Positions 30,509-40,149 of a DNA stretch of 64,000 nucleotides are shown in pieces. A program made the position numbers and the translations under genes. Position 1 is the first letter of the stretch, and the number at the start of each line of letters is the position of its first letter. Source of the DNA: Thiomicrorhabdus cannonii (GTDB lineage Bacteria; Pseudomonadota; Gammaproteobacteria; Thiomicrospirales; Thiomicrospiraceae); contig NZ_JACBGH010000012.1 in NCBI RefSeq assembly GCF_013391695.1, positions 1-64,000 of the forward strand. Reading direction: 5' to 3'. The notes beneath the pieces are model-generated. The model was not told the DNA's origin. It was given only the letters and a program-made list of their open reading frames with translations, and ran no database searches.

Positions 30509-30568
30509 CGCACCACCCCGACGTCAACCCGTTAAACCCTTTTTGCACCACTCGCAAGCGACCCTATT

Positions 30569-31657
30569 ATGAAAGACTCTATTCGCACTAAACTACAACA
30601 CTTGGTAGAACGCCTTGACGAGGTCAACGCCCTGATTTCCGAGCCGGACGTCATCAGCGACCAGAACAAGTTCCGCAATCTGACCAAAGAACACGCCCAG
30701 CTCTCGCCGGTGGTCGAAGCCTTCAACGCCTTTGAAAACGCCGAAGCCGACCTGCAGGAAGCCAAGGAAATGCTGGTCTCCGGCGATCCCGACCTCAAAG
30801 AGATGGCGCAGGAAGAACTGCCGCTGATTGAAGAGCGTCTGGAAACACTGGAACTGGACCTGCAAAAAATGCTGTTGCCGCGCGACCCGAAGGACGACGC
30901 CAATATCTTCCTTGAAATCCGCGCCGGCACCGGCGGTGACGAAGCGGCCATCTTCGCCGGCGATCTGTTCCGTATGTACAGCCGTTATGCCGAAAAAATG
31001 CGCTGGCAGGTCGAGATCATCAACTCCCACGAAGGCGAACACGGCGGTTATAAAGAGATCATCGCCCGCCTGATCGGCGACGGCGCTTTTTCACGTTTGA
31101 AATTTGAATCCGGCGCCCACCGCGTGCAACGCGTGCCGGCCACCGAAACCCAGGGGCGCGTCCACACCTCGGCCGCCACCGTCGCCGTCATGCCCGAAGC
31201 GCCCGAGTTGGAAGAGGTTGAACTCAACCCGGCCGACCTCAAAGTGGATACTTTCCGCGCCTCCGGTGCCGGCGGTCAGCACGTCAACAAAACCGATTCG
31301 GCCATCCGCATCACCCACTTGCCCACCGGCACGGTGGTGGAGTGTCAAGACGAACGATCGCAGCACAAAAACCGCGCCCGCGCCATGTCACTGCTGGCGG
31401 CGCGCATCAACGACGCCAAACGCCAGGCGCACGACAAAGAGATCGCCCAGGAACGCAAAAGTCTGGTCGGCAGCGGCGACCGTTCGGAGCGCATCCGAAC
31501 CTACAACTACCCGCAAGGCCGCGTCACCGATCACCGCATCAACCTCACGCTCTATAAGCTGGACGACATTATGAACGGCGGACTGGAACAGGTCATCGAA
31601 CCGCTCATCAACGAATATCAGGCCGAGCAGCTGGCGGCGCTGAGCAACGAAAGTTAA
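30569..31657 (+). CDS. prfA: Peptide chain release factor 1
   Basis: RF1 releases peptides at UAA and UAG. The 362-residue protein has the GGQ motif in [16 protein letters not shown], methylated by the product of the next gene, and the PxT-type stop-recognition region in domain 2. It follows hemA by about 60 bases and precedes prmC by 9. Confidence 0.98.
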   Translation: MKDSIRTKLQHLVERLDEVNALISEPDVISDQNKFRNLTKEHAQLSPVVEAFNAFENAEADLQEAKEMLVSGDPDLKEMAQEELPLIEERLETLELDLQKMLLPRDPKDDANIFLEIRAGTGGDEAAIFAGDLFRMYSRYAEKMRWQVEIINSHEGEHGGYKEIIARLIGDGAFSRLKFESGAHRVQRVPATETQGRVHTSAATVAVMPEAPELEEVELNPADLKVDTFRASGAGGQHVNKTDSAIRITHLPTGTVVECQDERSQHKNRARAMSLLAARINDAKRQAHDKEIAQERKSLVGSGDRSERIRTYNYPQGRVTDHRINLTLYKLDDIMNGGLEQVIEPLINEYQAEQLAALSNES

Positions 31658-31666
31658 GGCCAACGC

Positions 31667-32593
31667 GTGAACAGTATCGCCAGCACCTTGGCCAGTGCAG
31701 TCCGGCAACTGACCGAACAAACCGCAAGCGACACCCCCAGACTCGATGCCGAACTGCTATTGGCAGCGGCATTGAACTGCTCCCGCACCCATCTGTTCAC
31801 CTGGCCGGAACAGCGCCTGACCCATCAACAAAGCGAACAATTCAACGACCTGCTCGTCCAACGCCTGCAAGGCCGCCCTATCGCGCATATACTGGGGCAA
31901 CGTGAGTTCTGGGGATTAGCGCTTAACGTCAATGCCTCCACCTTGATTCCCCGCCCGGACACCGAAATCCTGGTGGAAACCGCACTCGAAAAGCTGCGCG
32001 AAAATTGTCCGCAAAAAACTCAACAGGCCGGGTCAGACGATCCATACCCGGCCTGCCGGGTTTTGGATTTGGGCACAGGCACCGGTGCGATTGCACTGGC
32101 GCTTAAAAGCGAACGGCCCGATTGCGAGATGACTGGCGTGGATTTCAGCCTTGAGGCGGTGCATTTGGCGCAGCGCAACGCTGACGCCTTAACGTTGACC
32201 GTCCGTTTCCTGCAAAGCGACTGGTTTAACGCCCTGCAAGGCGCAGCCCCTTTTGCGCTGATTGTCTCCAATCCGCCCTATATCGAAGAAAACGACCCGC
32301 ATCTCAGCCAGGGAGATGTGCGTTTTGAACCTTTGAGCGCGCTGACCTCTGGCGAAGACGGCCTCGATGACATTAGAATGATTACTGCCCAGGCCGGCGC
32401 ATTTCTGCAACCCGGCGGCTGGCTGATTATCGAACACGGCTACAATCAGGCCGCCGCCGTGCAGCAACTCTTCAAAATGCAGGGATTCACGCAAGTTGAA
32501 ACCCGCCACGACTATGGCGGCAATCCGCGCATAACACTTGGACAGAAACCGCAACAAAGCGAGAAACAACATGACCACCAAAACCGAACTTAA
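31667..32593 (+). CDS. prmC: Release factor glutamine methyltransferase PrmC (with a repeat-derived insert)
   Basis: PrmC methylates the GGQ glutamine of RF1 and RF2. Its amino domain is helical, followed by the SAM motif RVLDLGTGTG at 131-140 and the active-site SNPPY at 201-205. The start is GTG. Between the domains, residues 111-130 form an extra linker, KTQQAGSDDPYPAC in part, encoded by an inverted DUS-like pair (32022 and 32046). E. coli PrmC lacks this stretch. The frame is kept, so the enzyme should still work. Confidence 0.95.
   Translation: MNSIASTLASAVRQLTEQTASDTPRLDAELLLAAALNCSRTHLFTWPEQRLTHQQSEQFNDLLVQRLQGRPIAHILGQREFWGLALNVNASTLIPRPDTEILVETALEKLRENCPQKTQQAGSDDPYPACRVLDLGTGTGAIALALKSERPDCEMTGVDFSLEAVHLAQRNADALTLTVRFLQSDWFNALQGAAPFALIVSNPPYIEENDPHLSQGDVRFEPLSALTSGEDGLDDIRMITAQAGAFLQPGGWLIIEHGYNQAAAVQQLFKMQGFTQVETRHDYGGNPRITLGQKPQQSEKQHDHQNRT
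32022..32057. repeat. Inverted DUS-like pair inside prmC (copy 10 plus a 10/12 partner)
   Basis: Exact AACAGGCCGGGT at 32022-32033 with flank AAAAAACTC faces ACCCGGCCTGCC at 32046-32057. The 10-bp stem would form within the prmC message; the whole pair is translated. Confidence 0.85.
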
Positions 32594-33338
32594 CGATGCC
32601 GAATTGTCGCGTTATAGCCGCCAAATCCTCTTGTCGGAAGTGGACTATGCAGGTCAGCTAAAACTGGCGCAATCCCACGCCGTTATATTCGGCTTGGGTG
32701 GTTTGGGCTCGCCGGTTGCGCTCTATCTGGCCGCCGCCGGTGTCGGCAAGCTCACCTTGGTGGATTTCGATAGCGTGGACGACTCCAACCTGCAACGCCA
32801 GATTGTGCACCGCGAAGCCAATATCGGCCAGGCGAAGGTGGAATCGGCCCGTCAAAATCTGCAAGCCCTGAATCGTCATATCGAGATTGTTGCCGTCAAT
32901 GCAAAAATGGAAGAAACAGCCCTACCCGGCCTGTTGAAAAACGCCGACGTGGTGCTCGACTGCACCGACAACTTCGCTTCGCGTTTTGCGCTGAATCGTG
33001 CCTGCCATGCCGCCAAAATCCCGCTGGTTTCGGGCGCGGCCATCCGCTGGGAAGGCCAGTTGACCACCTACGATTTCCGCGATGCAAACAGCCCGTGTTA
33101 TCAGTGTCTCTATAAAGAGGAGAGCGGCATGGAACTGACCTGCAGCCAGAACGGTGTATTGGCACCGGTGGTGGGAATGATCGGCTCCATGCAGGCGATT
33201 GAAGCGGTTAAAGCTTTGCTCGGCAAACCGACCTTGAGCGGCAAGTTGATGATTGTGGATGCGTACACGATGCATATCCGCACCTTAAACTTAAAGAAAG
33301 ACCCGCATTGCAAAGTCTGCAGCGAGCCTAGCGCCTAA
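32571..33338 (+). CDS. HesA/MoeB/ThiF family adenylyltransferase
   Basis: The 255-residue E1-like protein activates a small sulfur-carrier protein (MoaD or ThiS type) by carboxy-terminal adenylylation. GLGGLGS at 41-47 binds ATP; DNLQRQ-type SNLQRQIVH and the zinc cysteines CYQC and CKVC are present. The ATG at 32571 lies inside the end of prmC, so translation is coupled. The prmC-moeB linkage favours MoeB over ThiF, but the sequence alone does not settle it. Confidence 0.9.
   Translation: MTTKTELNDAELSRYSRQILLSEVDYAGQLKLAQSHAVIFGLGGLGSPVALYLAAAGVGKLTLVDFDSVDDSNLQRQIVHREANIGQAKVESARQNLQALNRHIEIVAVNAKMEETALPGLLKNADVVLDCTDNFASRFALNRACHAAKIPLVSGAAIRWEGQLTTYDFRDANSPCYQCLYKEESGMELTCSQNGVLAPVVGMIGSMQAIEAVKALLGKPTLSGKLMIVDAYTMHIRTLNLKKDPHCKVCSEPSA
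32924..32935 (-). repeat. DUS-like 12-mer, copy 11, inside the thiF/moeB gene
   Basis: Exact AACAGGCCGGGT on the strand opposite to the gene, which reads it as LPGLLK at about 117-122. Confidence 0.8.
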
Positions 33339-33355
33339 CCGCAAAACTCAACGCG

Positions 33356-34087
33356 TTAACGCGCCGCGCGAACCGGAGTCGGCAGCGGCTTTTTGACCTC
33401 CACCGGCGGGCGTTTATCAACCGTGATAATCACGCGGCGGTTCACCGAGCGGCTATAGCTGGAGTCATTCGGCACCACCGGATCGTTATCCGCATTGCCC
33501 TCGATTTTAATCAAGGACTGGTCCACCCCCATATAGATGAAGGTTCGCGCCACGGTGGCGGCACGTGCGGCAGACAGCTCCCAGTTGGACGGGAACTGGA
33601 AGTTGTTGATCGGAATATCGTCGGTATAACCGGAAATCACCATCTTCTGACCGCGCCCGGCGAGGGTTTCGCCCAAAGTCTCGAGCTGTTCGCGGGTTTT
33701 GTCGCTGATGGTGGCGCGCCCGCTCTCGAAAAAGCTGTCCGATTTCAGCGTAATCCGGGTGAACTCCGGACCGTCCTCGATTTCGATATCGCGCTGATTC
33801 ATGGTTTTGAGACTTTGGCGGATTTCCAGCTCGGTTGCCGGCGGTTTCAAATCCAGCGGGTTCAACTCGCTGCCGTCCTGCTTGGCGCTGTCTTCCACCA
33901 CCGCAACCGGTTCTTCGTATTTCCCGGTTAAACTCTCGGCAAAGGTTTTGCGCTTTTCAGGCTCGACCACGGCCAATAGCCACATCACCAGAAAGAAGAC
34001 CATCAGCACGGTCATCAAATCGGCCAGGGCTATTTTCCAGGAACCGCCGTGCGCGCCTCCGTCATCATGTCCGCCACGACGACTCAT
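33356..34087 (-). CDS. motB: Flagellar motor protein MotB
   Basis: MotB anchors the stator to peptidoglycan and carries the proton path. The single membrane helix has the key Asp23 (KIALADLMTVLMVFFLVMWL). A plug/linker follows, then an OmpA-like domain (SGYTDDIPI and NWELSAARA). The start at 34087 has AGGGA upstream; a GTG at 34096 is too close to it. It lies just after motA. No other flagellar gene is in the window. Confidence 0.94.
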   Translation of the reverse strand: MSRRGGHDDGGAHGGSWKIALADLMTVLMVFFLVMWLLAVVEPEKRKTFAESLTGKYEEPVAVVEDSAKQDGSELNPLDLKPPATELEIRQSLKTMNQRDIEIEDGPEFTRITLKSDSFFESGRATISDKTREQLETLGETLAGRGQKMVISGYTDDIPINNFQFPSNWELSAARAATVARTFIYMGVDQSLIKIEGNADNDPVVPNDSSYSRSVNRRVIITVDKRPPVEVKKPLPTPVRAAR

Positions 34088-34108
34088 TGAACCCACTTCC
34101 CTAACAGA

Positions 34109-34957
34109 TTAGTCTTCATCGCGCGGCACCTCGAATTCAGGCGGTACGCGCTGACGGCCGATCTCCACCGCCAAATTGGGTGAAACGCCGCTCGCATAAG
34201 CCTCCAAAAAGGCTGCTGTCATTTCAAACAATGAGCGATCCTGGCGAATCATCACCTCAACCGCGTGCACAAACGGCGCCACCACGGCAAAGGCAAAAAA
34301 CACGCCGGTCAGGGTACCGACCAGAGCGGCACCGATTGCCGTACCAATTTTTGCCACATCCATATCGCCGCCCAACAGCTCCATAGTGATAATCACCCCC
34401 AGAACAGCGGCAACAATCCCGAAGCCCGGCAACCAGTCGGCCACTTTGCCGGCGGCACGCGGCACTTCCATGGAGGACTGATAGATATCGTCAATCTGGT
34501 TCTGCAAATGGTGCTGGAAATTCAAGCTGGCCGGCGGATTCAGCAGCAGATAACTGAAATTATCGACCACGAACTTTTTAAGATCCTTGTGCTTCAGCAC
34601 CTTGGAATAGTGCATGAAAATCGGGCTGTTTTCGGGGTTGACGATATGCTTTTCCAAAGCCAGCATGCCCGACGAACGCGACAAACGCGCCAGCTCCTCA
34701 AGCAATCCCAGGGTCTCGGCATACAGCGCCTTGCTAACGCGTTCGCCGGCAAAAAAACGTCCCAAATAGGTCAAGGTTTTGGTCCACACGTACACCGGCG
34801 TGGAGGCCAGAAAAGCCCCGAACGAAATCCCCAGAATGACCAGCAACTCGGAGGGATGCCACAAAGCGCCCAGATTGCCCCCCATCAGCACAAAGCCGAC
34901 CAGCAGACTGAACAAAATAATGATGATTCCAATGGGTTTGGCAAACATATGCGTCAC
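34109..34957 (-). CDS. motA: Flagellar motor protein MotA
   Basis: MotA forms the outer ring of the stator and pushes on FliG. The 282-residue protein has two amino-terminal helices, a cytoplasmic loop with conserved charges, and two carboxy-terminal helices (WLPGFGIVAAVLGVIITM and GTAIGAALVGTLTGVFFAF). The motAB order is standard. The H+ form is suggested by overall similarity to MotA rather than PomA. Confidence 0.94.
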   Translation of the reverse strand: MTHMFAKPIGIIIILFSLLVGFVLMGGNLGALWHPSELLVILGISFGAFLASTPVYVWTKTLTYLGRFFAGERVSKALYAETLGLLEELARLSRSSGMLALEKHIVNPENSPIFMHYSKVLKHKDLKKFVVDNFSYLLLNPPASLNFQHHLQNQIDDIYQSSMEVPRAAGKVADWLPGFGIVAAVLGVIITMELLGGDMDVAKIGTAIGAALVGTLTGVFFAFAVVAPFVHAVEVMIRQDRSLFEMTAAFLEAYASGVSPNLAVEIGRQRVPPEFEVPRDED

Positions 34958-35037
34958 TTTTCAAACTTAAAAGAAAGATTTGTAAAACTTTTCCAAGTTT
35001 CTCCAAAAGCAATTCCTGTACCAAACACCAACACAAA

Positions 35038-37266
35038 TCATTCCTGGGCAAAAATAGCGGTAACCTTTTTCAAGGTTCTAGGTAACGCAATGCCGCGCTT
35101 GGCACGACTCGCAAAGGCCTCTTCGACAGCCGTTGCGTTAAAGAGCTTTTCATAATCGCCCGCCACCAGTGTCAATTTACTGCCGGGTTTAAAGGCAAAT
35201 ACCGCGTTCACCTGCTGCCCTTTGGGCATCTGGATCAGCTTATTGCCTTTGCCCTTGGCCAATTCCGGCAACTCTGTCGCGGCAAACACCAGCATGCGCG
35301 GTTCGTCGGTCACCACCACCAGCCAGTCGTCGGCCTGCACCAACGCAGGCGTCAATACCTCGGCCCTATCGCTCAGACTTAAAATCGCCTTGCCTGCCTT
35401 GTTTTTGGAGTAGAGATTTTCCACCTGGGTAATAAAGCCGTAACCGGCGGACGTGGCCAACACCACCTTGTCGTCGGGCTGGGTTAGCATCACATGTTTG
35501 AAGTTGGCACCCGCCGGCGGGCTCAAACGCCCGGTCAGCGGCTCGCCATGGCTTCTGGCCGACGGCAAACTGTGCGCCGCCAACGCATAGGCCCGCCCGG
35601 TATCATCCAGAAACACCGCGGTTTGCCGGCTCTGACCGGTGGCCTGGCTACAGAAGTTATCGCCTGCTTTGTAACCCAAGGTGCGGCCATCCACATCATT
35701 GCCTTTGGCGGCGCGTACCCAGCCGTTTTCGGAGAGCACAATCGTCACGGCCTCCGATGGCAGCAGGTCCTGCTCGCTCATCGCCTGCGCCATACGCGCT
35801 TCGATCAACGGCGATTTGCGCGGATCGCCATACGCCTCGGCGTCGGCCAGCAACTCTTTTTTAACCTGCGTTTTCAAACGCGCCGCACTGCCCAGAATCT
35901 TCTCCAGCTTCTGCCGCTCGGCATCCAACTCGGCCTGCTCGGTACGGATTTTCATCTCTTCCAGACGCGCCAGATGGCGCAGTTTCAATTCCAGTACCGC
36001 TTCGGCCTGAATATCACTCAAACCGAAGCGTTCCATCAATACCGGCTTGGGCTTGTCCTCTTCGCGGATAATGGCAATCACCTCGTCGATATTCAAAAAG
36101 GCAATCAACATCCCTTCCAACACATGCAGACGCGCCAACACCTTATCCAGACGGTATTGCAGACGGCGGCGCACCGTTTCGGTACGATATACCAGCCATT
36201 CGCTCAGCAGCGCCTTCAAGGGTTTGACCTGCGGACGCCCGTTCAGGCCGATCATATTGAAATTGGCGCGGTAGCTCTTTTCCAGATCGGTGGTGGCAAA
36301 CAGGTGCAGCATCGCCGTTTCCACGTCAATGCGTTTGGAACGCAGCTCCAACACAAAACGTACCGGGTTCTCGTGATCCGATTCGTCGCGTAAGTCCACC
36401 ACCATCGGCAGTTTTTTGGCGCGCATCTGTGCGGCGATCTGTTCCAGCAATTTGGCGCCCGAGGTCTGGTAAGGCAACGCATCAATCACCACATTCACGC
36501 CGTCCTCCACATGATAACTGGCACGCTGGCGAATTCCCCCCGTGCCGGTTTCATAGAGTTTCAGCAGTTCGCTGCGCGGGGTGATAATCTGCGCGCTATT
36601 CGGATAATCCGGCGCGGGAATGTACTCCATCAACTCTTCAGTCGTCATAGACGGATTATCAAGCAGCGCCACACAGCCGTTGACCACTTCGGCCAGATTA
36701 TGCGGCGGAATATCGGTGGCCATCCCCACGGCGATGCCGCTGGTGCCGTTGAGCAAGACATGCGGCACGCGCGCCGGCAACACCAAAGGTTCGTCCAGGG
36801 TGCCGTCAAAGTTCGGCGTCCAATCCACCGTCCCCTGCCCGACTTCGTCGAGCAGCAGCTGGCTGAAACGCGACAGGCGCGATTCGGTGTAACGCATCGC
36901 CGCAAACGATTTGGGATCATCCATCGAACCCCAGTTGCCCTGGCCGTCGATCAATGGATAGCGGAACGAGAAATCCTGCGCCATCAGTACCATCGCCTCG
37001 TAACAGGCGCTGTCTCCGTGTGGATGGAACTTACCGAGCACGTCCCCCACTGTTCTGGCCGACTTTTTGTATTTGGCGGTCGCCCTGAGTCCCAACTCCG
37101 ACATCGCATAGATAATGCGGCGCTGTACCGGCTTCAAGCCATCGCCGATGTGCGGCAAAGCGCGGTCGAGAATGACATACATCGCATAATCCAGATATGC
37201 CTTCTCGGTAAACTGGGCGACCGGTAATTGCTCAATGCCTTCGTAATTGATGACTTGCTGGGACAC
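35038..37266 (-). CDS. parC: DNA topoisomerase IV subunit A
   Basis: ParC cuts and rejoins DNA to decatenate chromosomes. The catalytic Tyr126 is in [11 protein letters not shown]. The quinolone region [12 protein letters not shown] has Ser86 and Glu90, the susceptible-type residues. A short carboxy-terminal beta-pinwheel matches ParC rather than GyrA; the total is 742 residues. The start is GTG with AAGGAG upstream. ParE is encoded nearby at 40725. Confidence 0.97.
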   Translation of the reverse strand: MSQQVINYEGIEQLPVAQFTEKAYLDYAMYVILDRALPHIGDGLKPVQRRIIYAMSELGLRATAKYKKSARTVGDVLGKFHPHGDSACYEAMVLMAQDFSFRYPLIDGQGNWGSMDDPKSFAAMRYTESRLSRFSQLLLDEVGQGTVDWTPNFDGTLDEPLVLPARVPHVLLNGTSGIAVGMATDIPPHNLAEVVNGCVALLDNPSMTTEELMEYIPAPDYPNSAQIITPRSELLKLYETGTGGIRQRASYHVEDGVNVVIDALPYQTSGAKLLEQIAAQMRAKKLPMVVDLRDESDHENPVRFVLELRSKRIDVETAMLHLFATTDLEKSYRANFNMIGLNGRPQVKPLKALLSEWLVYRTETVRRRLQYRLDKVLARLHVLEGMLIAFLNIDEVIAIIREEDKPKPVLMERFGLSDIQAEAVLELKLRHLARLEEMKIRTEQAELDAERQKLEKILGSAARLKTQVKKELLADAEAYGDPRKSPLIEARMAQAMSEQDLLPSEAVTIVLSENGWVRAAKGNDVDGRTLGYKAGDNFCSQATGQSRQTAVFLDDTGRAYALAAHSLPSARSHGEPLTGRLSPPAGANFKHVMLTQPDDKVVLATSAGYGFITQVENLYSKNKAGKAILSLSDRAEVLTPALVQADDWLVVVTDEPRMLVFAATELPELAKGKGNKLIQMPKGQQVNAVFAFKPGSKLTLVAGDYEKLFNATAVEEAFASRAKRGIALPRTLKKVTAIFAQE

Positions 37267-37309
37267 AAACGACTCCTTATTGACCTACTTTACGTGCCAT
37301 GAATTGCCA

Positions 37310-37606
37310 TTACTTCTCTGTATTATCATCGCTTAATTTGCCGACCGCGCAGGAGACAAACGATTTGGCTTTGGCTCCGGCCGCACTCAAGCCGCGCACG
37401 CTGCCGGCTTGCGGATAGCCCATTTTCAACAGCTGCGCCAAAATCTGTTCGCGTATCGCCGCGCTGTCTTCCACCAATTCAAGGGCAACTTTGCCTTGAG
37501 CCACATCCACGTCCACCGCCTTGATGCTCGGCACAGCACCCAGCTGCTGACGGATGCTGTTGGCGCAGCCGCCGCATTTGATATTGTCGACTTCAATTTC
37601 CCACAT
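37310..37606 (-). CDS. Heavy-metal-associated (HMA) domain protein
   Basis: The 98-residue protein starts with an HMA fold, with the metal site CGGC (Cys11 and Cys14) and the usual beta-alpha-beta pattern to residue 70. An extra tail of about 25 residues has one more cysteine. The class suggests a copper chaperone or cargo binder. No copper ATPase lies nearby. It ends 43 bases before parC and may be co-transcribed with it. Confidence 0.88.
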   Translation of the reverse strand: MWEIEVDNIKCGGCANSIRQQLGAVPSIKAVDVDVAQGKVALELVEDSAAIREQILAQLLKMGYPQAGSVRGLSAAGAKAKSFVSCAVGKLSDDNTEK

Positions 37607-37736
37607 CTTATGTTGGCCCCGATGTTTTTTGATAGCGGATAATCTAACACACTTGTCCGGCCGATGGGCGCAAGCGCGGCGCAGTTTTAATTCAAACTTT
37701 TAATCAATCCCTAAAAGCGTCTGCGCGCGCACCCCC

Positions 37737-37761
37737 TTAACCTAGTAAATCACTAGGTTAA
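37737..37761. promoter_or_regulatory. Operator-like palindrome in front of selO
   Basis: TTAACCTAGT (37737-37746) and ACTAGGTTAA (37752-37761) are perfect 10-bp arms around AAATC. A TATAAT at 37777-37782 lies 16 bases downstream, so the palindrome overlaps the -35 position and could bind a dimeric repressor. Confidence 0.5.
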
Positions 37762-37812
37762 AGACCCTCTAACGCTTATAATAAAAGTTATTTTCACTTG
37801 CGCCAAACCTCT

Positions 37813-39264
37813 ATGAACTTCTGCAATCGCTACTTTGAATTGCCCAGCCACTTCTACAGCCAGCTCAACGCCGAGCCGTTGCACGAGGCTGTGCTGCTGC
37901 ATGCCAATCAGCCACTGCTGGCAAGCCTCAGTATCGGGTTGGAGCAGGAGGCGTTACGACAAATGACCTCGGGGCAGACACTCCCACCCGGCCTGTCCAG
38001 TTTGGCGCAAAAATATACCGGCCACCAATTCGGCTACTACAATCCCGACTTGGGCGACGGCCGCGGCCTATTGTTAGGCCAGGCCATTGACCCGAAGCAT
38101 CGCCTGTGGGATCTGCATTTGAAGGGTGCCGGACAAACCCCTTACTCGCGCCGCGGCGACGGCCGTGCGGTGCTGCGTTCCGCCATCCGCGAATATCTCG
38201 GCGGCGAAGCCCTGCATGCACTGGGCATCCCCAGCACCCGTTGCCTGAGCCTCTGCCATAACCGCGAGGCGGTGCGCCGCGAAACTTACGAGCCGCGCGC
38301 CGCCTATATCCGTGTGGCCAAAACCCATGTACGTTTCGGCCACTTTGAATGGCTCGCCGAACACCGCGATCTTGGCGGCATGCAACAGTTGACGGATTAT
38401 GTCATCGACACCGTCTATCCGGAGCTGCGTGCTCTCAACCCGCAGGAACGTTACGCCGAACTGCTGCACACCATACTCCGCAATACCGCCGACCTGATTG
38501 CCGGCTGGCAGTCGGTCGGTTTCTGCCACGGCGTGCTCAATACCGACAATATGTCGGTGGCGGCGGAAACCTTTGACTTTGGCCCCTATGCTTTTATGGA
38601 CGACTTTAAAATCCACCATATCTGCAACCACTCCGACACCGAAGGGCGCTACGCCTACAGCCAGCAACCCAATATCGGCCTGTGGAACTGCCAGGTGTTT
38701 GCGCAGGCCTATGCACTGATACTGGATGAGAACCAACGCGATGCCATTCTGGCGGATGCCATCAACGGTTATGTGGAAACCTACAATCAGCGTTATCTCG
38801 ACAAAATGCGCGCCAAACTCGGCTTGCAGACACCGCAGCCGCAAGACCGCGAACTGGTGGCTGATCTGCTGATGTTAATGGATCAGGCCGATATTGACTT
38901 CCAGCACTTTTTCCTCGAACTGGCGACTTTACAAACTCAACAGGCCGGGTCCTGGCACCCATTGGCACCGGCTTCCAAGGCGTGGCGACTCTGGTTTGAG
39001 CGTTACCAACTGCGCTGCCAGCTTGAAGAGAATCCTTCGCAGATTGCGCAGACCATTTTGCAACACACTCCCCGCTTCGTGCTGCGCAACTACATCAATC
39101 AGGAAGTCATTGAAGCCGCCGAGCATGGCGACTTCAACCTGCTGCACCGGGTTTTCGATGCGCTGCGCGCGCCCTTCGAACAACACCCGGAATTGCCGCA
39201 ACACTACTATCAGGCCCCCCGACTGGCCTCGCAGAAAGGCATTGCGCTGAGCTGCTCCTCCTGA
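37813..39264 (+). CDS. selO: SelO-family protein AMPylator
   Basis: SelO is a pseudokinase-fold enzyme that transfers AMP to proteins and is linked to redox stress. The 483-residue protein has the LKGAGQTPYSRRGDGRAVLR and HGVLNTDNMSV blocks and the DFGPYAFMD metal motif. It lacks the carboxy-terminal selenocysteine extension. I chose the ATG at 37813. Two DUS-like copies lie within: PPGLSS at 58-63 and TQQAG at 375-379. Confidence 0.94.
   Translation: MNFCNRYFELPSHFYSQLNAEPLHEAVLLHANQPLLASLSIGLEQEALRQMTSGQTLPPGLSSLAQKYTGHQFGYYNPDLGDGRGLLLGQAIDPKHRLWDLHLKGAGQTPYSRRGDGRAVLRSAIREYLGGEALHALGIPSTRCLSLCHNREAVRRETYEPRAAYIRVAKTHVRFGHFEWLAEHRDLGGMQQLTDYVIDTVYPELRALNPQERYAELLHTILRNTADLIAGWQSVGFCHGVLNTDNMSVAAETFDFGPYAFMDDFKIHHICNHSDTEGRYAYSQQPNIGLWNCQVFAQAYALILDENQRDAILADAINGYVETYNQRYLDKMRAKLGLQTPQPQDRELVADLLMLMDQADIDFQHFFLELATLQTQQAGSWHPLAPASKAWRLWFERYQLRCQLEENPSQIAQTILQHTPRFVLRNYINQEVIEAAEHGDFNLLHRVFDALRAPFEQHPELPQHYYQAPRLASQKGIALSCSS
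37986..37997 (-). repeat. DUS-like 12-mer, 11/12 variant inside selO
   Basis: ACCCGGCCTGTC on the plus strand differs at one base; the gene reads it as PPGLSS. Confidence 0.5.
38939..38950 (+). repeat. DUS-like 12-mer, copy 13 in order, inside selO
   Basis: Exact AACAGGCCGGGT with flank CAAACTC, read as TQQAG at 375-379 in a likely surface loop. Confidence 0.85.
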
Positions 39265-39389
39265 CACCTAAGATGCAAACACCGCTAAAATTAGGCGGAT
39301 GCGGGACAGTTTGTATAAAATAAGCGTGTTTTAATCTTCATTTTGCAACCTTGGATGCGAATCGTTCACCCAACAGAGAACTTTCGAGC

Positions 39390-39737
39390 ATGACCAACGC
39401 CGAACTCCATCAACGCGCCAAACACCGCGTGACACTCAAACGTCCGGTTGAACTGCTGATCAACAACGATGAAATAGTGCATGGAACGCTATTAAACCTG
39501 TCGATACTCGGTGCCGGCGTCCTGTTAGACCGCGCCCTGCAGCCGCTGCAGCGGCTTAGCATGAAGTTTTCACTGCCCGCCTACGACGATGACATCGAGC
39601 TGGTCATAGACGCTCAAACCACACACGTGACCTCGTCCGGCGCGGGCTTTCTGACTGGCATAGAGTTTTCGTTACTGAGCCCTCACCAGAGTCTGGTCAT
39701 CGGACACTATGCCAATAGCAGCGAATCGGCAGAATAA
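39390..39737 (+). CDS. PilZ-domain protein (first of a pair)
   Basis: The 115-residue protein is a lone PilZ fold. An amino-terminal arginine cluster (KHRVTLKR) and NLSILGAG, the (D/N)xSxxG motif, would bind cyclic di-GMP. I chose the ATG at 39390; the frame extends to a TTG at 39351. It lies 2 bases ahead of a second PilZ gene. The spacing of the arginines is not canonical, so binding should be tested. Confidence 0.82.
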   Translation: MTNAELHQRAKHRVTLKRPVELLINNDEIVHGTLLNLSILGAGVLLDRALQPLQRLSMKFSLPAYDDDIELVIDAQTTHVTSSGAGFLTGIEFSLLSPHQSLVIGHYANSSESAE

Positions 39738-39739
39738 TC

Positions 39740-40099
39740 ATGGACACTGCAATCCAACTTGATAGCCGTGTTAAAACCAGCCGCAAAGTGATTGTCCACG
39801 GCCGCAACGGCCAGGCCGAAGGGGAACTGGTCGACCTGTCACTCAAAGGCGTTGGTGTCATTGTGAACCGCGGCGCACGTGAAGGCACCGAGCTGGAAGC
39901 GGAGTTTGAACTGCCGGCACTGGGCACTTTCCGCGTGTTTCATTTACTGGGCAAAGTCACCCATCGCCACAATACCGGCGACCAGGTCTATCTGACGATT
40001 GCATTCAACAAACTCAACGATGAAGATCAGGCCGCACTGGAAGATTTTATTAATTACAAAAACCGGCTAAGCCGACTGAATAAAAAAGAGTTCTCCTAA
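39740..40099 (+). CDS. PilZ-domain protein (second of a pair)
   Basis: The 119-residue protein has SRVKTSRK and DLSLKGVGV, the cyclic di-GMP motifs, and a helical tail rich in Lys and Arg. It begins 2 bases after the first PilZ gene and shares its fold but little identity, so the pair is probably old and co-expressed. A target is unknown; motility or pilus control is a reasonable guess given motAB and the chemoreceptor nearby. Confidence 0.85.
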   Translation: MDTAIQLDSRVKTSRKVIVHGRNGQAEGELVDLSLKGVGVIVNRGAREGTELEAEFELPALGTFRVFHLLGKVTHRHNTGDQVYLTIAFNKLNDEDQAALEDFINYKNRLSRLNKKEFS

Positions 40100-40149
40100 A
40101 CCCGCTTAAACCCGCCGCATTCCCGGACAGGGCATCTTACCAGGCGGGC

